A stretch of DNA of 64,000 nucleotides. It comes from Methylobacter luteus IMV-B-3098. GTDB lineage: Bacteria; Pseudomonadota; Gammaproteobacteria; Methylococcales; Methylomonadaceae. This document shows positions 35,981-44,580 of this stretch, piece after piece (positions within the stretch are counted from its first letter, which is position 1; every line of letters starts with the position of its first letter). Position numbers and translations under genes: made by a program. The stretch spans positions 1,264,216-1,328,215 of the forward strand of contig NZ_KE386569.1 of the NCBI RefSeq assembly GCF_000427625.1, in the 5' to 3' direction. Under the pieces are notes generated by a model. The model had not been told where the DNA came from. It did not search any database and saw only the letters and a list, made by a program, of their open reading frames with translations.

Positions 35981-36481
35981 CTATGGCATCGCTTTGGAAA
36001 TCCGATCGACCTTCTTCAGCAAAGCAGGCATCCTGTATTCGCCATGCATGGATTTAATGTGAAACTTTGCCTCGGATAACGGCATACCAATACTTGTAAT
36101 ATAGAGCGGTCTTCTACTCATTCCCCTATAGAGCTCACATTCCTGAGTTATACCTTTAAATGGCCTTTTGGCGACGCCCAGCACTCTGACTTTTCCTTGC
36201 AGTGCGTCATACAGATGCTTACCCAAGCCCGGCCTTGATTTGCCGTCCAAATAGACAAACCCATCAATGACTATTGAATCAGCTACGATTTGATGCTCTT
36301 CGATGAGCTTCAGTATGCAAGGCAGTTCCCTGCGGTAAAATTGCCCGGGTATATAATTTTCGATATCGTCGAGCCTGCTCCTGAACACGCTTTTCTCGTT
36401 TTCATCCTGCCAGTTTTCAAAGGCAATGCCCGCAATGGACGCGCCACTATCCCGATAGTCAACATCTACAGCCAATATCAT
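35981..36481 (-). CDS. nfi: Endonuclease V family protein, short form
   Basis: A 166-residue protein with endonuclease V motifs: the catalytic Asp in LAVDVDY near residue 6, YIPGQFYRRELPCIL, and VIDGFVYLDGKSRPGLGKHLYDAL. The enzyme nicks DNA next to deaminated bases. Typical bacterial Nfi is 220-230 residues; this one starts directly at the first catalytic strand, and an in-frame stop lies only five codons upstream, so no longer ATG start exists. The motif residues look intact, but the missing N-terminal segment makes activity uncertain. It begins eight bases after mobA on the same strand. Confidence 0.78.
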   Translation of the reverse strand: MILAVDVDYRDSGASIAGIAFENWQDENEKSVFRSRLDDIENYIPGQFYRRELPCILKLIEEHQIVADSIVIDGFVYLDGKSRPGLGKHLYDALQGKVRVLGVAKRPFKGITQECELYRGMSRRPLYITSIGMPLSEAKFHIKSMHGEYRMPALLKKVDRISKAMP

Positions 36482-36489
36482 CGGTTGAA

Positions 36490-37083
36490 TTAATTACCGT
36501 CGGCCTCCAGCGCTGACAACTCAGCCATAGAATTGATATTAACAAAGATGTCAGGCGTATCACTGAAGTCCGCTTTCACCATGTTCTGCTGTTCCAGCCA
36601 CAGATCGAGTTTACGCTGGCCGCTTGCGAGATATGCTTCCAGACTGTTTTTTAGCACGGTCCTGATGACCATAAAAACCGGATGCAGACGCTCGCCGTCA
36701 AAGGCCACGGCAACGTCGGCCCCCTGTTCGGCGCGCGCTGACAGCAGTTTCCGCAAATGTTCGGCCGTCACTAAAGGCGAATCGCAGGGCATGATGAGCA
36801 GCACATCCGCGTCGGCGTATATCATGGCGGTTAATACGCCGGCCAAAGGCCCGTCGAAGGTGTCGGTTTGATCGGCCACGACCGGCAAGCCAAACTGCTG
36901 GTAGCGCTCTCGGTTACGGTTGGCATTGATGATGAGCTGGTTGACAACGGGCATCATGGCGGCGATGGCATAACTGATCATCGGCCGGCCTTTGAAATTG
37001 ACCAGTCCCTTGTCCTGGTTGTTCATGCGCCTGGCCTGTCCGCCGGCGAGAATCACGCCTGTTACTTTTGTTTGACTGTTCAT
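36490..37083 (-). CDS. mobA: Molybdenum cofactor guanylyltransferase MobA
   Basis: A 197-residue cytosolic enzyme that attaches GMP to molybdopterin to make the Mo-bis-MGD cofactor of DMSO-reductase-family enzymes. The nucleotide-binding signature GVILAGGQARRMNNQDKGLV sits at about 9-28, and the metal-binding Asp lies in LLIMPCDSPLV. The length agrees with E. coli MobA (194). It is followed eight bases later by the endonuclease V gene and is divergent from the DUF302 lipoprotein gene. Confidence 0.94.
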   Translation of the reverse strand: MNSQTKVTGVILAGGQARRMNNQDKGLVNFKGRPMISYAIAAMMPVVNQLIINANRNRERYQQFGLPVVADQTDTFDGPLAGVLTAMIYADADVLLIMPCDSPLVTAEHLRKLLSARAEQGADVAVAFDGERLHPVFMVIRTVLKNSLEAYLASGQRKLDLWLEQQNMVKADFSDTPDIFVNINSMAELSALEADGN

Positions 37084-37123
37084 AATGATAAGCTTGTTTA
37101 CCCTTGAATTAGGTGACCTATAG

Positions 37124-37579
37124 ATGTTTCAACGATCCATTTTTTTCAGTTGCCTGCTGGTTATGGCGGGATGCGCATCGCAGCCGGTCGGCGAATTTAT
37201 ACCGTATTATCAGGTGGAGACAACCAAACCCTACGATGATGTCCTGGCTGAACTGGAAAGCGCCATCGCCGAAAACAATTTCAGAATAACCGGACACAGC
37301 CGCATCGGTAAAGTCATACGCGATCGAGGTACCGCGGATTTTCCCGACTATGACACGATACAGTTCTGCAATCTGACGCATGCCAAAACACTGTTATTGA
37401 TGTCGCCGCATTCGGTCAGACACATGCCCTGCAATGTAGTCATGTATAATTACCAAGGCAAAACCATCGTATCGACACATTTGCTGCCTACTGATACTGA
37501 AAATCCGGAATTGAACGAATTCTCCGCTAAAATGAACGAGCTGTTAAAACAAATTGTCGATTTTGCCATCGAACAATGA
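37124..37579 (+). CDS. DUF302-family lipoprotein
   Basis: A 151-residue lipoprotein with lipobox VMAGC at about residues 12-16. The body resembles DUF302: TKPYDDVLAELESAIAENNFRITGHSRIGKVI, CNLTHAKTLLLMSP and MPCNVVMYNYQGKTIVSTHL. The cysteines CNL and MPC recall the metal- or heme-handling patches of such proteins, but function is not established. AGGTGA precedes the ATG. A 53-codon frame and another lipoprotein gene follow closely on the same strand. Confidence 0.8.
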   Translation: MFQRSIFFSCLLVMAGCASQPVGEFIPYYQVETTKPYDDVLAELESAIAENNFRITGHSRIGKVIRDRGTADFPDYDTIQFCNLTHAKTLLLMSPHSVRHMPCNVVMYNYQGKTIVSTHLLPTDTENPELNEFSAKMNELLKQIVDFAIEQ

Positions 37580-37592
37580 GCGATAAAACACT

Positions 37593-37754
37593 ATGGCAAA
37601 TACAGCTTTCAAGCAAGCCATCCTGCAAACGTTGGAGGCGTATGAATTGCACGACCGGCATTGGCTGCTGGCCGGTTCTTATGCCGACGACGATCCAATA
37701 GCCACCGCTCCTTTCGCCGAGCATACTTTTTCACTTTCTGACTTATGGGAATAA
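37593..37754 (+). CDS. Small hypothetical protein of 53 residues
   Basis: A short frame starting MANTAFKQAILQTLEAYELH and ending FSLSDLWE, 13 bases after the DUF302 gene and 10 bases before the next lipoprotein gene. Its codon use is like that of its neighbours, and it has a helical N-terminal half and an acidic C-terminal half. There is no signal peptide or recognised motif. Upstream purine content is weak (GAGCGATAA), so translation is uncertain. It was identified from reading frame and context alone. Confidence 0.45.
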   Translation: MANTAFKQAILQTLEAYELHDRHWLLAGSYADDDPIATAPFAEHTFSLSDLWE

Positions 37755-37764
37755 GAAACTATCA

Positions 37765-38160
37765 ATGAAAAACATCAATTCAATTTTAAGCGCTGCCTTA
37801 CTGACCCTCTTTGCAGGCTGCACCGCCACGCCGGAAAAACCCGCCGAAGAGGCAGCGGCCGAGCCAGCGCCTTTCGTCAGCGATTATCCTACCCGGGATC
37901 GCGTCGAATACGTTCTGAACTGCGTGGCCAAACACGGCGGACTGACTTACATCACCCAATACGCCTGTGGCTGCAAGATCGATAAAATTGCCGAGAAGCT
38001 GAAATTCGAGGAATACGAGGCGGCGCAAACCGTTTCATATTTGCGCAAAATGCCTGGCGAGGGTGGTGGTGCTTTTCGCGATCCTGAACGCGCCAAGGAT
38101 CTGCGCAAGCGGCTTAATGAAGCCGAGGAATATGCAGAGAAAAGCTGTTTCGTAAAATAA
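37765..38160 (+). CDS. Lipoprotein of unknown function
   Basis: A 131-residue protein with signal peptide and lipobox LFAGC at about residues 15-19, an Ala/Glu/Pro-rich linker (TPEKPAEEAAAEPAP), and a compact domain with CVAKHGGLTYITQYACGCKIDKIAEKL and a C-terminal EEYAEKSCFVK. Four cysteines in the mature domain (NC, CGC, SC) could form two disulfides. I do not recognise the family. It follows the DUF302 lipoprotein and the 53-codon frame on the same strand, possibly as one transcription unit. Confidence 0.75.
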   Translation: MKNINSILSAALLTLFAGCTATPEKPAEEAAAEPAPFVSDYPTRDRVEYVLNCVAKHGGLTYITQYACGCKIDKIAEKLKFEEYEAAQTVSYLRKMPGEGGGAFRDPERAKDLRKRLNEAEEYAEKSCFVK

Positions 38161-38530
38161 GGCAAGGTAGAGTGGCCGACGATTAGCCGCCACCTGCCAC
38201 ACTTAAGGCATGAAACCACGAAGAGTATAAAGGACACGAAGTATTTGCTTCGGACCTCTTCGTGAACTTCGTGTTTTCGTCCTGAAGCAGCGTTATCTAA
38301 CCGTTTTTGGGATATGCAATCACTAGCCGTCATCAAGTTGACGAAGCTTGGAATGTTTTTGGGGTGAGAGTAGATGACCGGTTTGAAATTCCAAACCTGA
38401 ATCGGTACATAAAAGTCAGGCACTCTTTGGTCCATCATTGAACATTGACCTACTGATCTATCACCTTTTGCCCAAACTCTTGAACCGAACTGAGGTTAAT
38501 TAAACTTGGGTAATAGGGTCGATATTTTAG
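38161..38530. other. Intergenic region with CACGAAG repeat hairpin
   Basis: Contains, at about 38208-38282, a repeat of the form GCATGAAACCACGAAG...ACACGAAG folding back on CTTCGTGTTTTCG. It matches the segment near 28646-28670 and may also end transcription from the lipoprotein gene. No coding frame is supported between here and the terminator at 38531. Confidence 0.5.
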
Positions 38531-38576
38531 AAAAAAAATACAAGGCGAAAAAATCTACTTTCACCTTGTATTTTAA
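38531..38576 (-). terminator. Rho-independent terminator of the VWA gene
   Basis: On the minus strand the stem AAAATACAAGG is paired with CCTTGTATTTT and followed by a run of eight T (38531-38538 region). It lies 40 bases past the stop codon of the large VWA-domain gene. Confidence 0.85.
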
Positions 38577-38615
38577 AAGACTACAACGGCACAAACCGAC
38601 TAAATAGTTCGGCTG

Positions 38616-41489
38616 TCAGCGAATTGCCGAAGACTGTGGGACTGTGATATTCACCGAATCAGTGATTCCGTTACCTGATGTATCAGTACACTGAACATTG
38701 GCTGTATATATTCGATCACTGCCTTGCCCAGAACGCTCGGCCCGCAATTGCATTGCGAGATCGCCAATGACTTCCCAGTCAGAATCGGTATTCCCATCAC
38801 CCAAACCATTGGCTGACTCATTGCTGCTGACAGAAACAATCTTACACACGGGCGGCGGTATGCTGCACCAATCCGTCGCGGTTGCTTTTACCGATACTGC
38901 AATCATTTTATGGTTTGCCGGCCATAAAATATTTGGAGTGGCTTCCAGGCTATTGATCACGGGCGGTTCTTTATCCTCCGCATTGATTGCCGCCAGGTCA
39001 TGCTCGTCCACTAATCCATCATTATTCACATCCAGTGCCGGATTGAATGCGGCATCATCCGCTTTGCTGCCGAGCGAGATTTTGACCAATGCAAAATCGT
39101 CACAATTCACTATGCCATCGCGGTTGGCATCGCCAGGGAGAATCGCATCAGCCACATTGCTTTGAACCACAGCAAAATTAATCGCCTTGGGATTGTTTGA
39201 TTGTATCGCAGTGAAAGTCAGTGTATCCGGCGTGCCGACCGCCGCCGTTAAAGGCGGATGCATTACCACTCTGACATCGGCGCTGCCGTTTGCCGGAATG
39301 TCTGCCGACTTGGGTGTCAGGCTGACCTGATAGTTTTTGTCATCAAGCGCCGAAAAGTTAAATGTGGCATCGGCTCCATAATTTTTTATCTGAAAAATAT
39401 AAGGAGTATCCTGTCCGCGGCCCATGTTTACTGCGACTGGCGGAACAATGGCAAACGATTGCGGCGAGAATTGGGATGCGCGTACACGCTGGAATGGCTG
39501 TCCGTTTGCATCGTTGCCCATGGCATAGACAACAAATTCTTGTGCGGGAACAGTTAATTTCCCCAGCAGTTCGTTGTCATCAGCATCGGGCGATTCCAGT
39601 TTGAAAGATTGTATGGCTTGCCCGCTCCGCGTCCGAAACTCGAAAGAGACGGATTGCGGCTTGCCCGACAATCGTGCGATGGCCTCTTGTGTTTTGCCCA
39701 TAATGGGGAAGCCGGTGATAGGAAAATATCCCTCATGCCCCGGACGTCCTCCTGGCTCGACAAACCGGAAGGCATTGAACATCAGAGCGCTATCGCCATT
39801 GACCAGGGCCGAATAATCGCCGGTGCCCTGGATCGAAATTCGCCAGTTGCCGGATTGCGGCGCATCGATCGAGTAAATTTTTGCAGAGCCTGCCGCCGTC
39901 GGGATAGACGGCTGCATGACTCCAGGATCATTGGCGGAGACAATGCTGCCGTCAGGGCGGATTACTGAAATACTGGAAACACCGGTACTGGTCACCGAAA
40001 CCGTGATTCGACTGGTTTGAAGATCCACGGGAAAGTAATGATCGACTACAGTAGTCCCCAATGGCCCGGCAACTGCCATAATATCCGCGGCATTACTACG
40101 TGACAGGAGATTCGCCAACTGCGAAAAGCCTGCGGTTTTTCCTGGCTGCAGGAGGAACGTTTGTCCTCCGGAACTGTTGGAGATAGCGAAATAGGCCGGA
40201 TCATAAGGCGAGCATCGCCCATAAAGACCATTAAAAACTTTGACATCCTTCTGCTGTGCGACAGTACTTACTTGTGGTTCGAGATAAGCATCTTTTGCGC
40301 TCGCATCCGTGTACATGAATAATTCTCCTCCGCTGTCCGAGGCGACCAATGCATCATATTCGCCTCTCATTGCCAGTTCGGGACAATCACCGCCATCCCA
40401 TGGGTAAAGGTTGTTCAGCGCATCCAAGAAGCGATCGGAGTCGTTTGTAGAAGTCAGCGGTCCTGTGGAGGGGTCGTTAAAGGGAGACAGAATATAACGC
40501 GTTGGTTCATCCGGAGTGCCAAACCTTGAATTCAAAATGTTTTGAATATCCGTTCGTACTCCATTGATCACCGATCCCATGCTGCCAGTGGTATCGACAG
40601 CGAACGCCAGTGATGGGCCAATGCCAAGCAGACTTTTGAATTCACGGTCACTGACTTGTTCCTTGATCGCATACAGCGCTTCAACGGTAGCGTTATGCGC
40701 CACCGTGGACGCCGCCGGGTTATCATCTGCATGAGGCGAAACACCGACGGGGACTGCACCGGCCATAACAAAACAGGTGCTCGAATCCTTATTGATGCCG
40801 CCATAGCCATCAGTATGGTCAAAGGAACCTCCATGGGCGCATTTTTTACCAGGCTCGTATAAATGTGTTCTGTCCTGGTCAGAAAAATACCCGCTGGTCA
40901 GGTATGAAGATGTCAAATTGTCAGCGAAGCAAAGATCCAGCGCAGGTGCATCGATACATGTCTGCGCATCCTTTGGCGCAATGTTGGCAATAACGCCTTT
41001 GCCAAGGTCGGGATGCGGTATGTTGTTGCCCAGTTCTATCCAGTTACTGTGCGAATAAAAATCCTGCAGCGTATGAAAGGCTTCACCAAGCGACTTACGG
41101 GCAGATCCCGCGTCTTCGTTTCCGAGCGCATCGACTGTTTCCTGGAATAAGCTTTTGGTCAGGTCGCTGCACGCCTGCAAATTCTCCGCATCGCAATGCC
41201 GTGCGCTTGTCGAGGCATAAACGTCATCTACCGAAGCGTTGGCGTCCGCGATCTGTTCTCGCGCATAGTCCATGGTTTTGGAGAGTGGCCAGGCGCCGGT
41301 ACCAAAACCGTACTCGGCATAAAGCACGTCGAGCGCATCCCGGGTCATCTGTTTATGGCTTTTTCCACCCGTCGCTGCGCCTTTGAGTCCGCCGGGCACA
41401 AAGGCTCCGGCATCTATCGGCAGAAGTGTCGTTCCCCAGATTGTCGCGACAATTGAGAGCCGTATAAAATGAAATGGCTTTTGTATCAC
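38616..41489 (-). CDS. Secreted VWA-domain protein with Het-C-like N-terminus and dockerin repeats
   Basis: A 957-residue exported protein. A signal peptide (about 1-28) is followed by an N-terminal region with EAFHTLQDFYSHSNWIELG at 136-154, which resembles the zinc-dependent phospholipase C / Het-C and VWA7-type segment. A von Willebrand A domain begins at about 293 with MIDAS motif DTTGSMG at 299-305. Beta-rich domains follow, then a dockerin/EF-hand pair (GDANRDGIVNCDDF and DVNNDGLVDEHDL) and a C-terminal beta domain. Translation begins at GTG with AGGAG seven bases upstream. Calcium and metal-binding modules suggest a surface adhesion role; this is inference. Confidence 0.85.
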   Translation of the reverse strand: MIQKPFHFIRLSIVATIWGTTLLPIDAGAFVPGGLKGAATGGKSHKQMTRDALDVLYAEYGFGTGAWPLSKTMDYAREQIADANASVDDVYASTSARHCDAENLQACSDLTKSLFQETVDALGNEDAGSARKSLGEAFHTLQDFYSHSNWIELGNNIPHPDLGKGVIANIAPKDAQTCIDAPALDLCFADNLTSSYLTSGYFSDQDRTHLYEPGKKCAHGGSFDHTDGYGGINKDSSTCFVMAGAVPVGVSPHADDNPAASTVAHNATVEALYAIKEQVSDREFKSLLGIGPSLAFAVDTTGSMGSVINGVRTDIQNILNSRFGTPDEPTRYILSPFNDPSTGPLTSTNDSDRFLDALNNLYPWDGGDCPELAMRGEYDALVASDSGGELFMYTDASAKDAYLEPQVSTVAQQKDVKVFNGLYGRCSPYDPAYFAISNSSGGQTFLLQPGKTAGFSQLANLLSRSNAADIMAVAGPLGTTVVDHYFPVDLQTSRITVSVTSTGVSSISVIRPDGSIVSANDPGVMQPSIPTAAGSAKIYSIDAPQSGNWRISIQGTGDYSALVNGDSALMFNAFRFVEPGGRPGHEGYFPITGFPIMGKTQEAIARLSGKPQSVSFEFRTRSGQAIQSFKLESPDADDNELLGKLTVPAQEFVVYAMGNDANGQPFQRVRASQFSPQSFAIVPPVAVNMGRGQDTPYIFQIKNYGADATFNFSALDDKNYQVSLTPKSADIPANGSADVRVVMHPPLTAAVGTPDTLTFTAIQSNNPKAINFAVVQSNVADAILPGDANRDGIVNCDDFALVKISLGSKADDAAFNPALDVNNDGLVDEHDLAAINAEDKEPPVINSLEATPNILWPANHKMIAVSVKATATDWCSIPPPVCKIVSVSSNESANGLGDGNTDSDWEVIGDLAMQLRAERSGQGSDRIYTANVQCTDTSGNGITDSVNITVPQSSAIR

Positions 41490-41537
41490 AAGTTTCTCCT
41501 GATCTTAGTGATTCTTTACTGTGGATATTGGCGATAA

Positions 41538-42020
41538 TTACCGCCAAATTGTTGTTGACCTTACCTCAATTGCATCTAACTCATCTTTCCATATTGCTTT
41601 TTCAGCCTGTGAGATCGTTGGATCATGGTAAAGCCGTAATACCGGTACTTTTGCTTTCTCTTTAAAAAAAGAGAGTACCCAAATAGCGGAATTGGTTTCC
41701 GCATTCAAAAGTCCTTTCCCTTGCGCCACATCGGCGCGGATAATGTTGATCAGAATAGGAATATCGGCGTCGGTAAGTTGCTCGAACACCTCGGTAACAT
41801 CATCTTCGTCTGGCCATTTATAAGGCTTGGTAAGGGAATGGGTGCCAAACGACCAGGAAAGGTTGTCGCGCAGCAGCTCGCGTATTTCCGCTTCGCGTTG
41901 AGTGGCGCTGACGGGACGGGGATCTCCGCTAGCGCAACCTTCGCCGACGAATATCGCAACAAGTATGCAAGCAGTACTCAATAGGCGTGAAAAATAACTG
42001 TGATTTATGTTATTAGGCAT
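41538..42020 (-). CDS. Lipoprotein of unknown function
   Basis: A 160-residue protein with an N-terminal signal and lipobox-like VGEGC near residues 25-29. The mature part is mixed helical: REAEIRELLRDNLSW, YKWPDEDDVTEVFEQLTDADIPILINIIRADV and KVPVLRLYHDPTISQAEKAIW. A single HEAT-like pair could be imagined from the repeated helices. No family recognised. It is upstream of the VWA gene on the same strand with a 48-base gap, so the two may be co-transcribed. Confidence 0.65.
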   Translation of the reverse strand: MPNNINHSYFSRLLSTACILVAIFVGEGCASGDPRPVSATQREAEIRELLRDNLSWSFGTHSLTKPYKWPDEDDVTEVFEQLTDADIPILINIIRADVAQGKGLLNAETNSAIWVLSFFKEKAKVPVLRLYHDPTISQAEKAIWKDELDAIEVRSTTIWR

Positions 42021-42302
42021 AGCTGTAAATGCTTATTAACTGGAAATGGGGTTAGTAAAAAAGATAAGCGGCCTAACCCAATAGAAATTTTTGCTCTTCT
42101 TATAGAAGGCAGATTGGCCGCATCGAAAATTTCGGTCCTTGTCCAGCCTGATTTTTCAGAAAACGTCTATTTGACTATGGTAAGGATAGTCCAAGTGTAG
42201 ATTATTATTTCCTGGCTGATGAGAATTAACCAAATACGAAGAGCTTATTTAAAAAGGATTGCAATAAACGATGCGGTGCAAGATCGATCTCCATGCAATT
42301 AT

Positions 42303-42386
42303 ATCTATAGTCCAGCCTCTATCTGACTTAGCCTGTATCAGTTCTGGTGGGTAAATCCATTATTAAGTCAGAGGGTTTAGACTATA
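42303..42386. repeat. Imperfect terminal inverted repeats of an 84-bp element
   Basis: CTATAGTC at the left end pairs with GACTATAG at the right, and CTGACTTA pairs with TTAAGTCAG inside; about 26 bases at each end are imperfectly inverted. It might be a MITE or an IS remnant; it lies 130 bases before the decayed IS630 transposase. No coding content. Confidence 0.45.
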
Positions 42387-42511
42387 GTTGAATTTAAATG
42401 GCCACTCAACATAGAAGCTGGCTACGATAGCCTATTATGTGATAGACATCACAATTTATTGCATGCCAACGACCCGCTTGCACTGCAGTTCAGGTCTTAC
42501 TTTGGATTATA

Positions 42512-42669
42512 TTGATTGAGCAGGTATTCGCCAAGCTTAAGGCGTTTCTGCGCAAAGCGGCGGAACGGACTTATGAAAATCTCTGGCGCATATCGGCCAA
42601 TTAATGGCTCGTTTTCAGACCGACGAATGCCTGAATTTCTTCAGGCATTCGGGCTATGCTTCTGATTAA
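42512..42669 (+). pseudogene. 3' remnant of an IS630-family transposase, frameshifted
   Basis: The frame from 42512 reads LIEQVFAKLKAFLRKAAERTYENLW, then shifts after about 42590, and the adjacent frame reads GQLMARFQTDECLNFFRHSGYASD to the stop at 42667-42669. This pattern (IEQVFAKLKAFLRKAAERT and ECLNFFRHSGYA) is the C-terminal end of IS630-family transposases. The N-terminal three-quarters is missing and a single-base indel splits the tail, so it is a dead fragment. Confidence 0.85.
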
Positions 42670-42735
42670 ATAATAAATGCCCCAGTAATCTGGCAACATT
42701 TATATTGATTATACGGATGAACTTTCAGCTCAGGA

Positions 42736-43569
42736 TCAGGGATTGAGCGTATAAGTTTCACTATAGCTGTTGCCGGCCGTACAAGCATCGCGGCTGGTCG
42801 GACTTTCACATGAGGTGTCTGCAACCTCGGCCTTCAACACACCGGCTTTGTCCGGGACAAAATAAAACCTGAAATTAGGGTCGGCACTGATCGCGATATC
42901 GGTCTTGGCGGTCAGGATTGGCTTGTCATTAAATGAAACGCGCACTTCTTTGACGAAGTGAGATTTCTTCACGAACCGTGTGACCTGATCCATCTGCATA
43001 CCTGTAATATTCGGATGACTGATCAGCAACTGGGCCAGATTTGGCTCGCCGACTTTAACCCCCTCATCGAGCCTGAATTTCATTTTGCCGAGACGCTGCA
43101 TGGCGGCATCGAGATCGGCGCCTATCGGTGCGGAACAACCGCCGCTGGCCTTAACGAACTTCTTGGCCATAACCAGCCTGCCGTCATTCATTTCGGCAAT
43201 AGCGCGGATGTTACTGTAGGTATTGACGCGAATCCGCATCGCCAAATCGGCTTTGCCGCTTTCCGGCGTAAATTCAAACTCCCCGACGTAAGGAAACGGG
43301 TTTTTATCGACCAGCACCAGGATTTTTTTAATGTAGCTGTCTTTGGCTTGAGGTACCTTGCTTACAATCTTTATCGGCACCAGCGCCGGATCTTCGGCCC
43401 GGTAAGGCGCTTCGATTTCTATGATGCCATTGGACTCTTCAATCGATTTACCGGAAAAATACTGATCTTTCAATTTGTTATTCCATTCGGCCTCATCGCC
43501 TTCAGCCAAAGCCAGAGCCGGCATCAGCAGCAGAACAAAAAGCCAGGATCTTATTTTCTGTTTCTTCAT
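42736..43569 (-). CDS. Quinoprotein dehydrogenase-associated SoxYZ-like carrier protein
   Basis: A 277-residue exported protein with signal peptide to about residue 22 (LALAEG). A SoxY-like domain (about 25-155; IIEIEAPYRAEDPALVPIKI and VKASGGCSAPIG) is joined to a SoxZ-like domain (about 160-260; HPNITGMQMDQ and YFVPDKAGVLKAEVADT). This carrier is seen next to PQQ-dependent methanol-dehydrogenase genes in methylotrophs. The C-terminus adds two extra cysteines (CESPTSRDAC), not the usual SoxZ ending. It pairs with the MBL hydrolase just upstream, but no dehydrogenase lies in the window. Confidence 0.88.
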   Translation of the reverse strand: MKKQKIRSWLFVLLLMPALALAEGDEAEWNNKLKDQYFSGKSIEESNGIIEIEAPYRAEDPALVPIKIVSKVPQAKDSYIKKILVLVDKNPFPYVGEFEFTPESGKADLAMRIRVNTYSNIRAIAEMNDGRLVMAKKFVKASGGCSAPIGADLDAAMQRLGKMKFRLDEGVKVGEPNLAQLLISHPNITGMQMDQVTRFVKKSHFVKEVRVSFNDKPILTAKTDIAISADPNFRFYFVPDKAGVLKAEVADTSCESPTSRDACTAGNSYSETYTLNP

Positions 43570-43600
43570 GCTATAAAAACTCCAATCGCTAAATAAAACA

Positions 43601-43624
43601 CCGGCAAGTCCTTAAAACTGCCGG
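43601..43624 (-). terminator. Hairpin between the MBL hydrolase and SoxYZ-like genes
   Basis: CCGGCA and TGCCGG around a 12-base loop, followed on the minus strand by TGTTTTATTT. It sits 10 bases after the MBL gene stop and could attenuate read-through into the SoxYZ-like gene. Confidence 0.55.
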
Positions 43625-43634
43625 CATCGTAAAA

Positions 43635-44552
43635 TCAATTTTCCCATTCCAGTTCGGCAAAAGCGGTGGTGACGTTTTTGCGGTGGAACTGGTCAAACAA
43701 CTGCCATTGTCCCTTGGCCGAGTAACCGACTGTTTCAACGGCCTCTTCCAGATATTTGCCCTGCCTGATCATGACCCTGATTTCCGTCAGCAGCATTTCC
43801 AGATAGTCTTTTTCAGGCTGCATGCTTTTCGGCCAATCCTTGACTATCGGCCCGTGGCCCGGAATCACGGTCTTATAAGGATGACTTTCCAGCTTTTTAA
43901 GCTCGGCCAGCCAGCCTTTCAGGCTGCCGTCTATCACAGGCAAATGCTCTATAAACAGCAGATCGGATATCCATAAGGTATCGGTCCGTTCATCATAAAC
44001 GGTCAGATCGTTATCGGTATGGGCCGCGGGATGAGCCGTCAGTTTTAATGTGCGCCCGCCCAGATCGAGATCCAGATGATCCTTAACGGCTATATCGGGC
44101 GGAATAATGTCGCTGGCCCTTAACTTGACATCGATCTGATCGGCCGCCTTATCGATATAATAAGTGCCGCGTGTCGCCATGGCCCGAGCCAGCTTCTCAT
44201 GGCCGACGAACTTGACCCCTTCCTCTTTAAAGGCAGTATTGCCGTAGATATGGTCCGGATGGACATGCGTATTGATGACATAGCAAACCGGCTTGGAGGT
44301 AATGTGTTTGATCGCCAGTTTCAAGGATTTGCCCTGCTCTGGGTTGCCGCCCGTATCAATAACCGCCACGCAGCGTTCGCCGACGATAAATCCGATGTTG
44401 GCGATAGCGCCATGATTTTTAGTGTCGGGCAACTCATGCACGCCCAAATGCACGTAAACTTCTGGAGCGACTTCCGTTACCGACAGGACCGGCGCGGCTG
44501 TCGCGTAGGCGCTGCCTATCAATAGAATTAAAGCCAACAAAAATCTCATCAC
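43635..44552 (-). CDS. Quinoprotein relay system zinc metallohydrolase (MBL fold)
   Basis: A 305-residue exported metallo-beta-lactamase-fold protein. The signal peptide is at about 1-19 (SAYATAAP). The zinc motif is THVHPDH, followed by GNTAF, the second-metal Asp in SDLLFIEHLPVIDGSL, and PGHGP. It belongs to the family that co-occurs with SoxYZ-like carriers and PQQ dehydrogenases and is thought to act in a redox relay, not as a lactamase. It lies directly upstream of the SoxYZ-like gene on the same strand. A second ATG one codon later is an equally good start. Confidence 0.9.
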   Translation of the reverse strand: MMRFLLALILLIGSAYATAAPVLSVTEVAPEVYVHLGVHELPDTKNHGAIANIGFIVGERCVAVIDTGGNPEQGKSLKLAIKHITSKPVCYVINTHVHPDHIYGNTAFKEEGVKFVGHEKLARAMATRGTYYIDKAADQIDVKLRASDIIPPDIAVKDHLDLDLGGRTLKLTAHPAAHTDNDLTVYDERTDTLWISDLLFIEHLPVIDGSLKGWLAELKKLESHPYKTVIPGHGPIVKDWPKSMQPEKDYLEMLLTEIRVMIRQGKYLEEAVETVGYSAKGQWQLFDQFHRKNVTTAFAELEWEN

Positions 44553-44580
44553 TTACCTCTAGTAAAAACCTGAATCTTAT

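Noticed and set aside
42000-42200. A 66-codon plus-strand frame downstream of the lipoprotein gene
   Set aside because: It overlaps the lipoprotein start on the other strand and has no ribosome site or motif.
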